Assembly: GCA_021186555.1 (NCBI GenBank)
Contig: JAJKFL010000042.1
Location: 25,791,521-25,855,520 of the forward strand
Direction: 5' to 3'
Length of the DNA: 64,000 bases
Source of the DNA: Reticulitermes speratus
Lineage: Eukaryota; Arthropoda; Insecta; Blattodea; Rhinotermitidae
This document shows positions 22,920 to 34,210 of the stretch, in pieces. Position numbers and translations under genes: made by a program. The notes under the pieces were generated by a model. The model was not told the origin of the DNA. It worked only from the letters and a program-made list of their open reading frames with translations, and did not search any database. Position 1 is the stretch's first letter. Every line of letters starts with the position of its first letter.

Positions 22920-25186
22920 TACTCACATTTTATGTTCACTTCACGCTGTACATGTGTGTGCAAGTTTTCGTCCTGTAGAGCGATTAATTACTGAACACAT
23001 GATCAACATGGCAATTACCAATCATTAAAATCAGTGTTGTGCTAGCAAGATGTTATCACAATCTGAGTTTAACATCAGTTGTGGGATACATAAAGCATTC
23101 AAATCTGTGGACACATTCCCATAACATGGGGAAAATTACATGATGGATCAGTATGGTATTTCTGAAGAACTAGGCATTCCTATGAGAAAGGTTACTGACA
23201 AAATGCTGGGATGGTCACATACGGATAAGAATGTGTTGAGACTGTTGCAAATTGCACAAATTCAGCATACATAACATAAGTTTTCAAAAAACAAAAAAAT
23301 CACGACTTTTCAGTCCTACGCTTTTAAGAGGTTTTGCCACTTAATGAGTCCGATTTTTTGGGTTTTTTAAAAAACGTCCAAAGAGAGTTTTACTGTAGGT
23401 AATACATAAAACATGTCAGATTCCATCTACTTCTACCAGTGTCAGTCTCTCCAACTTCATTGTTTAGAGTGTCCATCTTCACAGTCAGTGCCTTCATCTT
23501 CCTCAAGCTCACTCCCAACATTCCCATCCTCTTCACTGTCATTCCACAACACATCATTAGTCCCATCAACTGCACTGGATATACAGCACTTTTTAAAACC
23601 CTTCACAATCACTCTGGTGAGATGCACTGCCATGCCATGATGATCCATTACCACAAAAGAGTCATGCTGGGCTTCTAGATTCTTCCAGCTGGGGTCAAAG
23701 CATGCTGCCTTCCAAACAGCCAGTCACTATACAACTGCTTTAGGTCATCTTTGAATGACATGTACGCTACAACATCCAATACCTGCAGACTTGAAGTACC
23801 CCTCCCAAGGTATGACCACAAGATCTGTATTTATGGAACAGGTTGTGCCTTTCATTTATGATGTTAAATTTCCCTTAAATGCATCCCACACAAACATTCC
23901 CCATTTTCTCAAGAACATCCCTGGCTATCTGTCCCACATCACTGCCAACCAATCCTTCATCAGTTCAATGGTCTCACAAACTTTAGGTTGGCATATAACA
24001 GTAATTCCTCTACACCATTGCTCTTTAGGCATTGTTTTGCAATTTAGTATCACATATGGTGGTACCTTGCTCCCTTCTGCTAACACTGCCTACAGACAGT
24101 TACTTGCAGCTTTACATGAGCTAATGTTTCAATAACCACAGACTTTGCCCTAACATCGTCCATAGTATAATTTGACTGCATACTGTACACTGGGGTTCAT
24201 CAATATTTCCTATTTGGATCACTATGTAAACATTCACTTTGCAAAGTCCAGTCACATCACTGACAAGCAACAGGCGACTCCTCAAGGTCTGCTGGAAAAA
24301 TTCTGGCCAAGTGACAGTCTTCTACAAAGACAGAACTCATTCCTCCACATTGTACATGCATACCAAACTGATACCATATGATGTGCAATTTGTCAAGTTT
24401 CCATGCTGTATAGTTTAACGCCTTACATGCAATCGGCACTCCTGTTTTCCTGTTTAAACACACACACTCAACAGTTTCTTCTTCTAGTTCCTGGAAATGA
24501 CCATGCTCGGATCCACTGAAATACTGTGGGCTGCTGTTTGCATTTATGAACTTCCCCTTATGTTTCCTCCACCTCTGGACATTTACTTTCGAAATTCTGC
24601 ACTTTCTTGCCACAATGCAGTTATTCATTTTCTCAATGTGGTTAATCATTATTAGGTGGGTAACAGCATTATAATGTTGCCTGATCACATTTGCAATTTT
24701 CTGCCAGCATAATGGATTACAACAACTGCAGACACTATACTCTGTCTTTCAAATACCCCTGTGACAATTCAGCAACACACACCTGTTTTGGCTTGGCATG
24801 GCCCCATTTGGCACTTTATATGCAAATTCAAGATAATCCCCCCCCATATATAAAAGCCAAATTAAAAAAAAACTTTGACTTGTATTTTGGTAAACAGAGC
24901 ACAATTTAGTCTTGAGAGTATTTCATTTTAAGACACATAAATAGGTGCATAAGTAAATAAATCTACAGGCTGGAGCCACAGCATAACATGTGTGGACCAC
25001 AGTTTTCACACCTCTCACCTAGTGCCATGGTGAAGACTGCATGAAGCTTCTTCATTTTCATGCCATGGCATGGTGCTTAGGCATACAAATCACTTTAAAA
25101 ATGGTATTAACATCTGACAATACTAAGGTCTGGGATTAGGAATTACAGGCATGCAAACATATGAAGTCACTAAGTACTCTGCTTAC

Positions 25187-25350
25187 TTATATTCTTGAGC
25201 ATCCACTTGATTGTACATCTGACAGTTCTCAAACACTAGGAGAGCATCAGCAATGAACTCACTGTTGTTTCTGTATTCCAGCATGTTTAGTTTGTACCTC
25301 ATTTTCCCAAAGTCCATTGGTCTTTTTATAATGAGATGATAATCAGGAAC
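25187..25350 (-). CDS. Acf1: Acf1/BAZ1A-type protein, bromodomain exon 2
   Basis: Acceptor tctgtacag, donor gtaagc; 54 codons plus two bases. Encodes VPDYHLIIKRPMDFGKMRYK, LNMLEYRNNSEFIADALLVF and ENCQMYNQVDAQEY: the ZA-loop end, helices A-B and the BC loop of a bromodomain. The acetyl-lysine-anchoring Asn is the N of QMYN. The usual second Tyr of PDYY is His here. The phase-0 join to the exon at 34211-34386 restores the PRAQVPDY continuity seen in BAZ1A (KIQVPDYYDIIKKP). Confidence 0.9.
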
Positions 25351-25560
25351 CTGTACAGAAAAAAAGTATGATGGTAGAATTATGTACGTGTGTAGCTAGG
25401 TACTTCCATTGGGAAGGCAGAAAGAGCAACAGCCTTCACAAAACATGCATCTGCATCAATACAAACACAAAAACAACCTATTTTACTAGATGAAACTGAT
25501 ATTATGCAGTCAATAGTAAGTACAGTATTATCACATTATTTTCACCATGCATTTTGATTC

Positions 25561-25759
25561 AATTAGCAGTATTATAACCAATAAATGCACTTTTTGTATT
25601 TCTGTTACACTTTTACCCTACATATGTTTTGGCTGTGGTCCAGTGAAGTGAACCTACTAGTGTACCTCTGATGATGGCTGGACCACAGCCAAAATATATG
25701 TAGGGTAAAAGTGTAACAGAAATACAAAAAGTGCATTTGTTGGTTATAATACTGCTATT
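25561..25759. repeat. Foldback repeat with about 82-bp arms and a hammerhead-like centre
   Basis: The arm 25561-25643 and the reverse complement of 25679-25759 are near-identical over more than 80 bp (gcactttttgtatttctgtt and tacacttttaccctacat in both). They enclose a spacer of about 36 bp that carries CTGATGA. The right arm, read outward, continues aaaagtgtaacagaaatac and gtgcatttgttggttataat. Similar outward tails occur after the cores at 43801 and 57618. I infer two head-to-head copies of a retrozyme or Penelope-like tail. Confidence 0.8.
25664..25706 (+). ncRNA. Hammerhead-ribozyme-like motif, G12 lost
   Basis: The order is ACCU, CUGAUGA (25668-25674), U, helix II GGCUG/CAGCC (25676-25690, closed by loop GACCA), AAAA in place of GAAA (25691-25694), U-AUAU-G, UA, then GGGU (25703-25706). 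GGGU pairs with ACCU as stem I. Everything fits a type I hammerhead with a tiny stem III except that G12, the general base, is A. It is probably inactive. Structural match inferred by eye. Confidence 0.35.
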
Positions 25760-26019
25760 TACAGTATTAAGTATATCATTGACAAAACTTATTAATCTGA
25801 CCTTACATAAATAAATATATTTAATTACATGTATTTAGACTGTAGTCTTCAACATGCAGTCTGGTTAAATGTTTACAAGCGTTACAGAGGAACATGTTGC
25901 CTCCACCTTCAGAACAGAAGTGATCTACATATTCTGTGCAGTGTTGCCTCAACACAAAGGTTACCTACATGAGACTTGGAAGTTTTCACAGCAGTAAAGA
26001 TTTAGATTTCGTTTCCATC

Positions 26020-26053
26020 CTGAAGATGGAGGCCATACATTTCTCCGAAACTG
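26020..26053 (+). ncRNA. Degenerate hammerhead-like motif
   Basis: CUGAAGA (26020-26026), U, a perfect GGAG/CUCC helix II with one extra G-U pair, and GAAA (26047-26050) are kept. The following CUG replaces the GUH cleavage triplet and no stem I partner is seen. A relic of the same family as the better copies. Confidence 0.25.
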
Positions 26054-26130
26054 AAGTAATAGTGGAACAGAACTACTTTCAACATCATGAGATTTACTAC
26101 AAAGAAACAGAGGGCTTAGAAATAGGAAGC

Positions 26131-26149
26131 CCCCCCCCCCCCCCCCCCC
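26131..26149 (+). repeat. Poly-C tract (19 bp)
   Basis: Uninterrupted C run at the end of the repeat debris that follows the hammerhead-like relic. Confidence 0.9.
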
Positions 26150-26440
26150 GCTCTGCTTAAGGAAACATATATACAACTTCCTTCACTTACAGCATAACCA
26201 GATTATGAACACACTAAATAAATGTCATGTCCAGAGACATTTCCATTTTGTAGATGATATTGTCATAATATACAGGACAGGAACAATAATAATGATGAAA
26301 CATTAACAGAAATGAATAAATTACAGTCTCAAGTGATGTTAATAGCAACCCCTCCACAAAAAAGGATAAGATTACACACATTTTACAGTTAAAATAAACA
26401 ATAATTTAAATTTAGGTTATATATAAACCTGTGGCATACA

Positions 26441-26979
26441 CAGGGTGTATCTAAAATGCTTGGACAAATTTCAGGAAGGAGCTGCCCAGTACAGAACAGG
26501 GAAAAAATATTATATCAACACTAAATTTTCAAGGTACAGCCCCCATGTTTGCCTGACCTCAATCCCTCAGATTTTTATCTGTGGGGACACTCAAAAACCC
26601 TACTGTATTGAGCTCCAATTTAAAATGAATACTTGACCAATGCATTTTTATGCCTGTCAAACCATTCGTAACTACCCCAGGACCTTTCAAAGGGTGCGAC
26701 AGTCCGTGATAAGACACATCCATGTGTGCACTGATTCACGTAGAGGACATTTTGAGCATCTGTTGTGAAATGTGACTTCATAAACAATATGAACTCAACA
26801 GTCATTGAAATGGCAACATATACTGTAAATGTACTATGTCAGTTGTACGTAAAATATTACATAGTTATATTGATCCAACCGCTCTTTTCAAGACACATAT
26901 TAATACGAAATTTATTCCTTTGTTTTGCTGTGACAAGCTCACTCTTGAAGTTTGTCCACACATTTTAGATACACTCTGT
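26441..26979 (+). mobile_element. Tc1/mariner-type relic with preserved ends
   Basis: The ends acagggtgtatctaaaatg and, reversed, acagagtgtatctaaaatg are inverted repeats with one mismatch. Inside are shifted fragments of a transposase C-terminus: a PDLxxLRFLSVGTLKN-like word (family PDLxPxDFYLWGHLK), then CQTIRNYPGTF- and IHVEDILSIC-like words (family CIxSxGGHFEHLL). About 540 bp remain, so the N-terminal two thirds are missing. Confidence 0.7.
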
Positions 26980-27930
26980 AGGTTTTTAAGTGTTCACAGC
27001 AGGCGTTGCTCAAATCTTAAAATTCAATAGGCTCAGTATAAGATCCAACCCATCCAATCCTTCCCGTGGTTCTGATTAGCCACAAACCTTATAAACCTAA
27101 CCCACCTATATAATCAACCTATATCCTCCTCCCAGTTACTACAATATCCACTGCACTCTAATCCAGTTACCCTGAAACTGGAAGCAGCACATCCCTCGAA
27201 CATGTCGGAACCAACCTTTACGCATGGCGTAATAACACACACCAGCATTTGGGAAAACCTATGACAACTGATACAACTGAAATGGTTAGTTGTAAAAAGA
27301 AGAATTTCTAACAGCAGAGCTGTGGACATGTTCCCTTTCCCCCAGCTGATACAATTTTCAAAGGAGTTTGTGCCACCCTCATGAATGTAAAATGTTGGCA
27401 ATGAAGTACATAATGAACAGTATGTGGACATATTTAGTATCAGAAACCAAAAGAACCTAATAAAGTCAACAAATAAGAAGAGGGAGCTCAGTCTTTTTGA
27501 TCTTCTGTGGATGTAACACATACCCTGTGGGCACAATGACATATAAGAAAAAAACTATTCGAAGAGAAGTGTTCTTGAAAAAATAAGAGGCATACAACCA
27601 CAGCTACAGAACCACCTCTTCACCATACAGCAGACAGACACTAAGGGACTTCATGCCTCTAGTATAGCCCACAAAAATTAAATTGTTGAGACATCACTAC
27701 CAAAGGGAGATTATCAGAAAAGAAAACATGTGATGGTAAATGACTGTAACAAATGTACAACTTGGGTGGACAAAAGAACAAATGCTGGCATACTATGCCT
27801 TCCAGAGAAAACCAATAAAATGGAGGAATTTCTCTTTCATCTTATCAATTTATGCATGGTGAATGGCCAAATCCTACAGAGCAAAATGAACAAAAATTTC
27901 CACTCAAGCCTTCCTATGAGAAAGCAGCAG

Positions 27931-28090
27931 ATTCAAGTCTTCTGGGATGTTACACAGCATTGACTGGTAAACATTTACCGACTTTTGGACGAACATAGTG
28001 CCTCCATCATCAGGGTCAACTGGCCTGCCTGACCCTGAAGATGGAGGCATTACGCTCCCCCCAGAATGTTCATGACTATTCTGTGCCAAC
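27931..28090. repeat. Foldback repeat, TCTTCTGGGATGTTA family, copy 1
   Basis: Begins attcaagtcttctgggatg and has an inner inverted pair around 28000-28045: cctccatcatcagggtca against tgaccctgaagatggagg. Read on the minus strand the left half has ACC-CUGATGA, a GGAGG hairpin and, close after, GUC-GGU, a decayed hammerhead-like order. The family is dispersed: 28.8, 35.0, 39.0, 41.5, 44.6 and 62.7 kb. Confidence 0.75.
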
Positions 28091-28759
28091 CTCAAATTTT
28101 GCAATCCTCAAGTTGCTCCAAGTAGTTTCACAGGCAGGCTTGTCCAGCAAGCAGCCTGGGGAAGGGATATTACAGTGAACCTGCAAAGTGTGCATAGATA
28201 GGCAGAAAGGTCAGACAGGAAAAGCCACCAAGAAGTTAATGAGAGTGTAAAGCCAGAAGTGTGGTGTAGAAATTTTTTCAGAGGAATGTTTTGAAAAGTA
28301 CAGCATAATGATCAGTCACTCAGAGTGATGTTACTGCATACAAAGCAACTGTTTGTTAACAATCATATTAATGGTTTGGTGATCAGGAAGCGATGTTTTA
28401 AGTATTTTGCACCCTAACATGATAGTTTGTCACTTATATAAGGCATTTTACTGTTTTTTTACATTTGAGGAAACTGGTTGGGGGTTTTGGGTTGGCAACA
28501 CATTATAAGTTTTTCCTCTTATAACAATGGGAAATAAGCTCCCGGTTATCGTCTGTGCACAAAAGTCTGATTTTCAGGAACAGATTAATGACATTAAGCA
28601 GGAGATGGCTTCATTTGTAATCAGACTGTATAAGCCTTGTCACAGCAGGTGCAATTGGTATAAGTCCATGTAGCTAGAGGAACAATGCATGAAGGCTGCT
28701 GCTCCCCTGTATTTATAACGCTGCTCCACATAACAAGGAAAGCAAATAGAGGGTGAAAA

Positions 28760-28950
28760 TTCAAGTCTTCTGGGATGTTATGCCATGTCACCGGGTAAAC
28801 AATAATGTTTCAGAGAAGTGTAGTTCCTCCAACTTCGGTGTCAAGCAGCACTCCTCTTGCATTGCTTGACCCTCAAGATGAAGGCACTACACTCCTCTAA
28901 AATGTCAGTAACTTCTATCCAGTTGACATAACATCCCAGAAGACCTGATC
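28760..28950. repeat. Foldback repeat, TCTTCTGGGATGTTA family, copy 2 (most complete)
   Basis: The outer ends tcaagtcttctgggatgtta and, reversed, atcaggtcttctgggatgtt form inverted repeats of about 40 bp. The centre has tgaccctcaagatgaaggca and its decayed inverse. About 190 bp, no coding; it defines the family ends best. Confidence 0.8.
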
Positions 28951-29959
28951 CATTATCAACACCACTGTGAAAACTTCGTATCTCACAAAGTGGAGGGTAC
29001 CAGACACAATTTGTTCATACACAACTGTTTCTTAATACTTCCATCTGTTTATGAACCTACACACTATGGGCAGATAATTATGCAACTTAGAAATGGGAAC
29101 ATTATTTGTAAGGTAAGCAGAGGCATGGAAAGTGATGTCTCTTGGAAATACAAGAGAGAAGTACATATTCTCACCAACAATGAAAACCCCTGCAGCAGGT
29201 CAATATGTAAAGAGAGAAAGAAATGCATCAAAGCATCTCTATGAATATGGGTTTTGTGGACATTACTGATGTAGCAAATAGCTACAATACATTCGGCCTG
29301 GACAGTGGTGACTGTGACCGACGTTTTTCCATGATTTTCCTCAGTCCCACCACACATAGAATAGGGCAATACCTCTAATTGAACCACAGCTTCCTTCTAC
29401 ATCATATTATCCCACTATATTCTAAGCTACTCACAGCATCGATGAATAAACCTAATGCAAACAGCTTCCCAGAAAATGTGGAAATGAACAAAAACTCTTA
29501 TTTCTACTCAGTCTACCTGACCTGAATGACAATTCAACAATTCAGTCACGAGGATGCAGACTCACATGAAGTGTTTCAAAAATGACTTGGAAGATGCCTG
29601 ATTTATGCTACTAAATAATTTCTCAATAGTAATGACTCCATGTTTATACACATTTCAAAGTATATGAAACAAAACTGCATTACCAAAACTTCAATGAAGT
29701 GTAGAGGTCATTATGCTGGTACATTCTATCAGTAGTGCAACACTGCTTGAATTCTACCAGTGACAAAATTCCAAACAGTGATTCAAGAATGTGTACTGAG
29801 ACTCAAACTGGTAGTTTAAGTTACTAGCTGTGTCTCACTTCAAAAAGTGAAAACATAAGCCACAGAATATAGTGAAATACACAGTATCATGTATGTATGT
29901 TGGCCAATTCAGAAGCTTTGTGTATGATTTTATTGTAATAACAAAATATTAGATAAAAA

Positions 29960-30630
29960 TACTGTTGATATTCCTGAATGTATACACCCATGTCAGACTC
30001 AACGTAATCACCAGCACTGTCCACACACTTTTCCCATCTACGTGGTAAACAATTAATTGCAGCTCTGTATTCGTTCTTGCTCGGACGCTTTAAAGAGGCA
30101 GTGACAGCAGTGTCGATGTCATCTTCCGATTCAAATAGTTTTCCCTGAAGATGTTCTTTCACACATGAAAACAACCAATAATCACATGGGGCAAGATCTG
30201 GAGAGTAGGGAGGATGTGCCAACACTTCTCAGCCCCAACGTTACACCAGATTTTGCACATCACGAAGGTGATGACGTGTTACGTTGTCCTGGAGCAAAAT
30301 GGCACCACGCTCCAGCAGTTCTGGTTGTTTATGGCGAAGAGCCAGCCTCACCTTATCCTGCAAGAGTGAGCAGTAATATGGGCCATTGACCGTGGTGACA
30401 ACTGGCATGGGATGGTCAAGCACAATGACTCATCAACAGTTAAAATGCGGCCCAGGAATGCATTGCCTTCATTTCTCCAACGCTGCAGATGGGTGGTGGC
30501 GAGGAGAACACGCATGGCTCTTCAGTTATCGTTGAGCACGTGTGGAATCCACTTTGCACAAACTTTTCTTTTCCCCAAGCTGTTGGTGAGGATATGGTAA
30601 ACACTTGCTGGCGAGATTCCAACTTCTGAT
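29960..30630 (-). pseudogene. mariner-like transposase relic, minus copy
   Basis: Shifted frames encode, in order, VTTVNGPYYCSLLQDKVRLA, RHKQPELLERGAILLQDNVT (second catalytic Asp in LLQDN) and VLAHPPYSPDLAPCDYWLFS (third Asp in CDYWLF). KEHLQGKLFESEDDIDTAV and WEKCVDSAGDYVES follow. The order is that of a mariner D,D34D transposase C-terminal half. The first catalytic block is missing or beyond recognition. Confidence 0.85.
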
Positions 30631-30633
30631 AGG

Positions 30634-30991
30634 GTGAGGCCGGCTCTTCACCGTAAACAACCAGAACTGCTGGAGCGTGGTGCCATTTTGCTCCAGGAAA
30701 ACGCAACACCTCATCACCATTGTGATGTGCAAAATCTGATGCAACGTTGGGGCTGAGAAGTGTTGGCACATCCTCCCTACTCTCCAGATTTTGCCCCATG
30801 TGATTATTGGTTGTTTTCACATGTAAAAGAACATCTTTGGGGAAAACGATTTGAGTCGGAAGACGATATCAACACTGCTGTCACTGCCTCTTTAAAGCGT
30901 CCGAGCAAGGACGAATACAGAGCTGCAATTAATCGTTTACCACGTACATGGAAAAAGTGTGTGGACAGTGCTGGTGATTACATTGAGTAGA
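30634..30991 (+). pseudogene. mariner-like transposase relic, plus copy
   Basis: Encodes KQPELLERGAILLQENATPH (the second catalytic Asp replaced by Glu), then after a stop VLAHPPYSPDFAPCDYWLFS, VKEHLWGKRFESEDDINTAV and CVDSAGDYIE. Same 3' end as the minus copy but shorter. The D-to-E change and the stop show it is dead. Confidence 0.85.
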
Positions 30992-31639
30992 GGACATGGG
31001 TGTATACATTCAGGAATATCAATAGTATTTTTATCTAGTATTTTGTTATTACAATAAAATCATACACAAAACTTCTGAAATGGGCCAAGCAGAAACATAC
31101 CAGCACTGCCAGTCTCATATATCTCTCTACAGAGGATCACAATACATTCATTTATTTACTGAATACTTCTAATTTCCAAACCTAAAACTGTCCATCAATT
31201 TCAAAACTGTAACACATACATAGATCTAGTGCATTCATACAATTAACTGCTTTATGCTGCCATACTGTATCATTAAAAATTAAAATATCATAATCTTAAC
31301 AAACCTGCAGGAACAAAGAATTAGATAATTAAAATTCAGATTACAGATATTGCAAATATTATCTTACTTATGCCTCTAAAGGGTTGAAGAAGAATTTTAA
31401 ATATATTTATCTGTAATATAAACCTAACAAAAAAATCCATTTCATAGTTTTAAATCTGAGCATTAAAGTTATATGTGGCAATTCTGTAACAGCTCCATGT
31501 GTGCAACCACTGGTGGAAATAATAAAAATACTCCATAATTCACAATTATATAGTTTACAGCCAGAATGGCTAAAGGTGAAGATAAAGTTATCGTTGTGCT
31601 TAATTCAGCATACACCATGATGACACATGCGTGAGCAGA

Positions 31640-31850
31640 GGTGTAACTACACAAATTGTTATCCTAAGCACTACAGGAAAGTGACAGGTTGGCTTTCTGC
31701 TTCAGTAGCTTTACCTTCACAACTCACTGCACAGGAAGCTGGGTTGGCACCAAAAACTGGTATGGAAGTAGTAGTGGAGAAAGAAATCTCTGCCTGTCAG
31801 AAACTGAACCCCAACCAGTCACTATTGACTAAGATAGCCCCATCCCTTTA
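31640..31850 (-). mobile_element. Possible tRNA-derived SINE, family 1
   Basis: The minus strand has a box-B-like ggttggggttcagtttctga. The plus strand shows aggaagctgggttggcacca, like the family body. Weak; no clean box A. Confidence 0.3.
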
Positions 31851-32030
31851 AAATAGTTGTGTAGACAAAATAAAATATACTTAATACTGACTGTATACAT
31901 ACACACAAAGAAAGGTATGTTACAAGATTACAAGGGTATTACACAATTACCAAATAGCTTAATATTATAAAAGGCCTATTTTAAATGTTACCTCTGTCAC
32001 CACCACACAAAATTCACCAATAAATTCTTC

Positions 32031-34173
32031 TTAACACATTCACTGCCAAAGCCAACCATGGTCGATTTAAATATTTACGTTTTAATTTGCCAGTGTCCAC
32101 TTTCGTCGATCTAAAGTTTACTCTGCACTTTTGCCTTAAATAAGCCACGCACACAGTAAGTTCTGTCAGGAAACATATTTTACATCTTTATTCATCCCTA
32201 GCTGACGTAACTAGAAAAAATATACGCATTTGGTCACGTACATTAGGGTAGAAAAATATCATAAATATGTCACAACGTTTATGTTTAGTCTTGAGCTGAG
32301 CAAGTGATTTGTGAGGCTACAGTCAGTAGTGTGTTCCCTTTCTGTGAAGTTGTTTGTGAGTTTATTTATACATAAAGTGCAATATGGCTAATAGGAAAAG
32401 AACACTGCTTGGAACTGAAGCAGATATAGTGGCTTCTATTAATGAGGAACTTGCAAATGACAGTGATTCAGACGCAGATTTTGTTCCAGAAATATCGAGT
32501 AGTGAGGAGAGTGATGATGAGAACAAGATTTCAGACTCGAGTCCAGGCCCCAGTGTAGACGGGTTTTGTAAGAAAGATCGTCAACCAAGTATTCCACTCT
32601 TCACAGGAAATCCAGCAGTACAATTTGTTGTTCAAAATGGAACAGATATGATGGAATATGTTGATAATTACAGATTGCAAAAGTGCTACGACCCGTTACT
32701 AAACATGCACGCAGTGAACAATGGAAACCTGTGACAATATATGAAATGAAGAAATGTCTTGGTCTGACGTTCCTGAAAGGTGTAATTCAAAAACCAAAAT
32801 TAGAATGGTACTGGCCAACAAGAGGCATTTTACTAACACCCATTTTTTCACAAACGATGTCTAGGAACAGATTTCAAATTATCCACCGATACCTACACTT
32901 TAACGACAATACTGCAATAGGAACAAATGAAGACCGACTGTACAAAATTCGACCAATATTAGACAGTGTAGTCAATAATTTCAAATCTAATTATATTCCC
33001 AGAGAGAGATTTCACTTGATGAAGGCATGCTTGGTTGGTGTGGTCGTTTGCGTTTTCGCGTATACAACCCTAGTAAAATAACAAAGTATGGTATTCTGGT
33101 ACAGTTGGTATGTGAAAGTATGTCAGGCTATATTCGCAACATGCAGATATATGATGGAAAATGCGGGCCTTTGACTGAAACAGTAAGTCTTCTACCAGAG
33201 CCTTATGAAGGTAACAGTTACCACCTGTATCAAGATAATTATTATAATAGTGTTCGTCTGGCTGAAGAACTGTTTCAAAAATCAATTCGAGTGTGTGGCA
33301 CAATTAGAGTAAATCGGGGTTTACCCACGGACATGATAGAAGAGGCAAAAAAAAGTTGAAGAAGGGTGAGGTCACTTTTCATAGCAAACAGGATGTACTA
33401 TTGGTCTCGCACCAAGGCAAGAGACTCATAAACATGATATCAACACTTCACACTGCAGCTGTGGTAGATGACACGAGCAGACGTACTGGTGTCACAAAGA
33501 AAAAACCTAAATGCGTAGTAGATTACAATACACACATGCATGGTTTTGATACAGCTGACCAATACCTTGCCTATTACCCCTTCATCCGTAAAACTGTACC
33601 TTCTGCAATGCGCACTTTTCAATAGTTATGTTGTGTTTAAAAAATCCAACCCTAATTCCCACAAATCATTCCTAGATTACTTAGTGGATGTCAGTGAAAA
33701 TCTTATACATACAAAAAAAGATGTATCAACATCATCATCATCATCATCATCACCAGAGTTACAAGACTCGAGCAGAAGGCCTACACCAATTCCACCAAAA
33801 CGAGCCCCAAAAAGTGACCCACCTGGCAGGCTTGATGGTAAATTGAAAAACCATAAACTCATGCATATCCCTCCTACAAAGAAAGACAAGACACCTACAC
33901 GAAGATGTTGCATGTGTATACGGAGAAATATCAAGAATCAAACTAGATTGGTTTGCATGCACTGCGGTGTTCCTCTCCATCCAGAAGGCTGCTACACACG
34001 ATAGCATATATTGAAGCATTACTAAAGGTATGATCAAAATTTCAAATTTTTATCTCTTATAGTTTCCTCGTAATTGATTTTTTTATAAGATGACGCACGT
34101 TGTTTAACATTCAATAAATCGCTGGCAATTTAACACCGTCGGGGATTTAAATACCTGGCAGTGGACGTGTTAA
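32031..34173 (+). mobile_element. piggyBac-family transposon, decayed
   Basis: Ends ttaacacattcactgcca and, reversed, ttaacacgtccactgcca include TTAA duplications at 32031-32034 and 34170-34173. The 2.1-kb interior carries a complete but frameshifted transposase. It lies in an Acf1 intron, its right TTAA ending only 37 bp from the exon at 34211-34386. Confidence 0.92.
32384..34003 (+). pseudogene. piggyBac transposase with at least four frameshifts
   Basis: The acidic N-terminus (MANRKRTLLGTEADIVASIN, then SDSDADFVPEISSSEES) is typical of the family. The core follows in changing frames: WKPVTIYEMKKCLGLTFLKG, then HL-DEGMLGWCGRLRFRVYNP, where one base is lost beside the first catalytic Asp codon at about 33019-33023. 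YHLYQDNYYNSVRLAEEL holds the second Asp, MHGFDTADQYLAYYP the third. The C-terminal cysteine-rich domain is kept (RRCCMCIRRN, TRLVCMHCGVPLHPEGCYTR), ending at TAG. Frame changes fall near 32700, 33020, 33355 and 33600. Confidence 0.9.
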
Positions 34174-34210
34174 CAGAGTAAAGAAATACAGCTTGACACA
34201 AGTTGATCAC

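Larger units (their letters stand above)
19474..23395. mobile_element. Non-autonomous pogo-like element (middle of three nested elements)
   Basis: The termini cagtgaaacttgcttcagatgt and, reversed, cagtaaaactctctttggacgt are imperfect inverted repeats flanked by TA at 472-473 and 396-397 of their blocks. The arms outside the inner element (19474-20715 and 22920-23395) carry no recognisable transposase. It interrupts the minus-strand Tigger relic and is itself interrupted by the element at 20716-22919. Confidence 0.65.
19328..24895 (-). mobile_element. Tigger/jerky-like transposon (outermost of three nested elements)
   Basis: The left end (catatttacccaaatg, then ctaatctaagacaacccccc) matches the reversed terminus of the element at 2543-5329. 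The right end near 24895 is the degenerate partner. The minus strand, with a 3.9-kb insertion at 19474-23395 removed, encodes an N-terminal HTH block at about 24690-24260 (MINHIEKMNNCIVARKCRIS, VNVQRWRKHKGKF). The C-terminal acidic end lies at about 23650-23400 (IVKGFKKCCISSAVDGTNDV). Between them are shifted DDE-region remnants. Not functional. Confidence 0.75.
29901..31086. mobile_element. Inverted pair of mariner-like 3' ends
   Basis: A 5'-truncated mariner-like copy runs on the minus strand from about 30630 to 29901, and a shorter 3' copy runs on the plus strand from about 30631 to 31086. Outer ends ggccaattcagaagctttg and, reversed, ggcccatttcagaagttttg match. Arms of about 455 bp are highly similar, so the locus is a long foldback with about 270 bp of unpaired minus-strand mariner in the middle. 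Confidence 0.85.
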
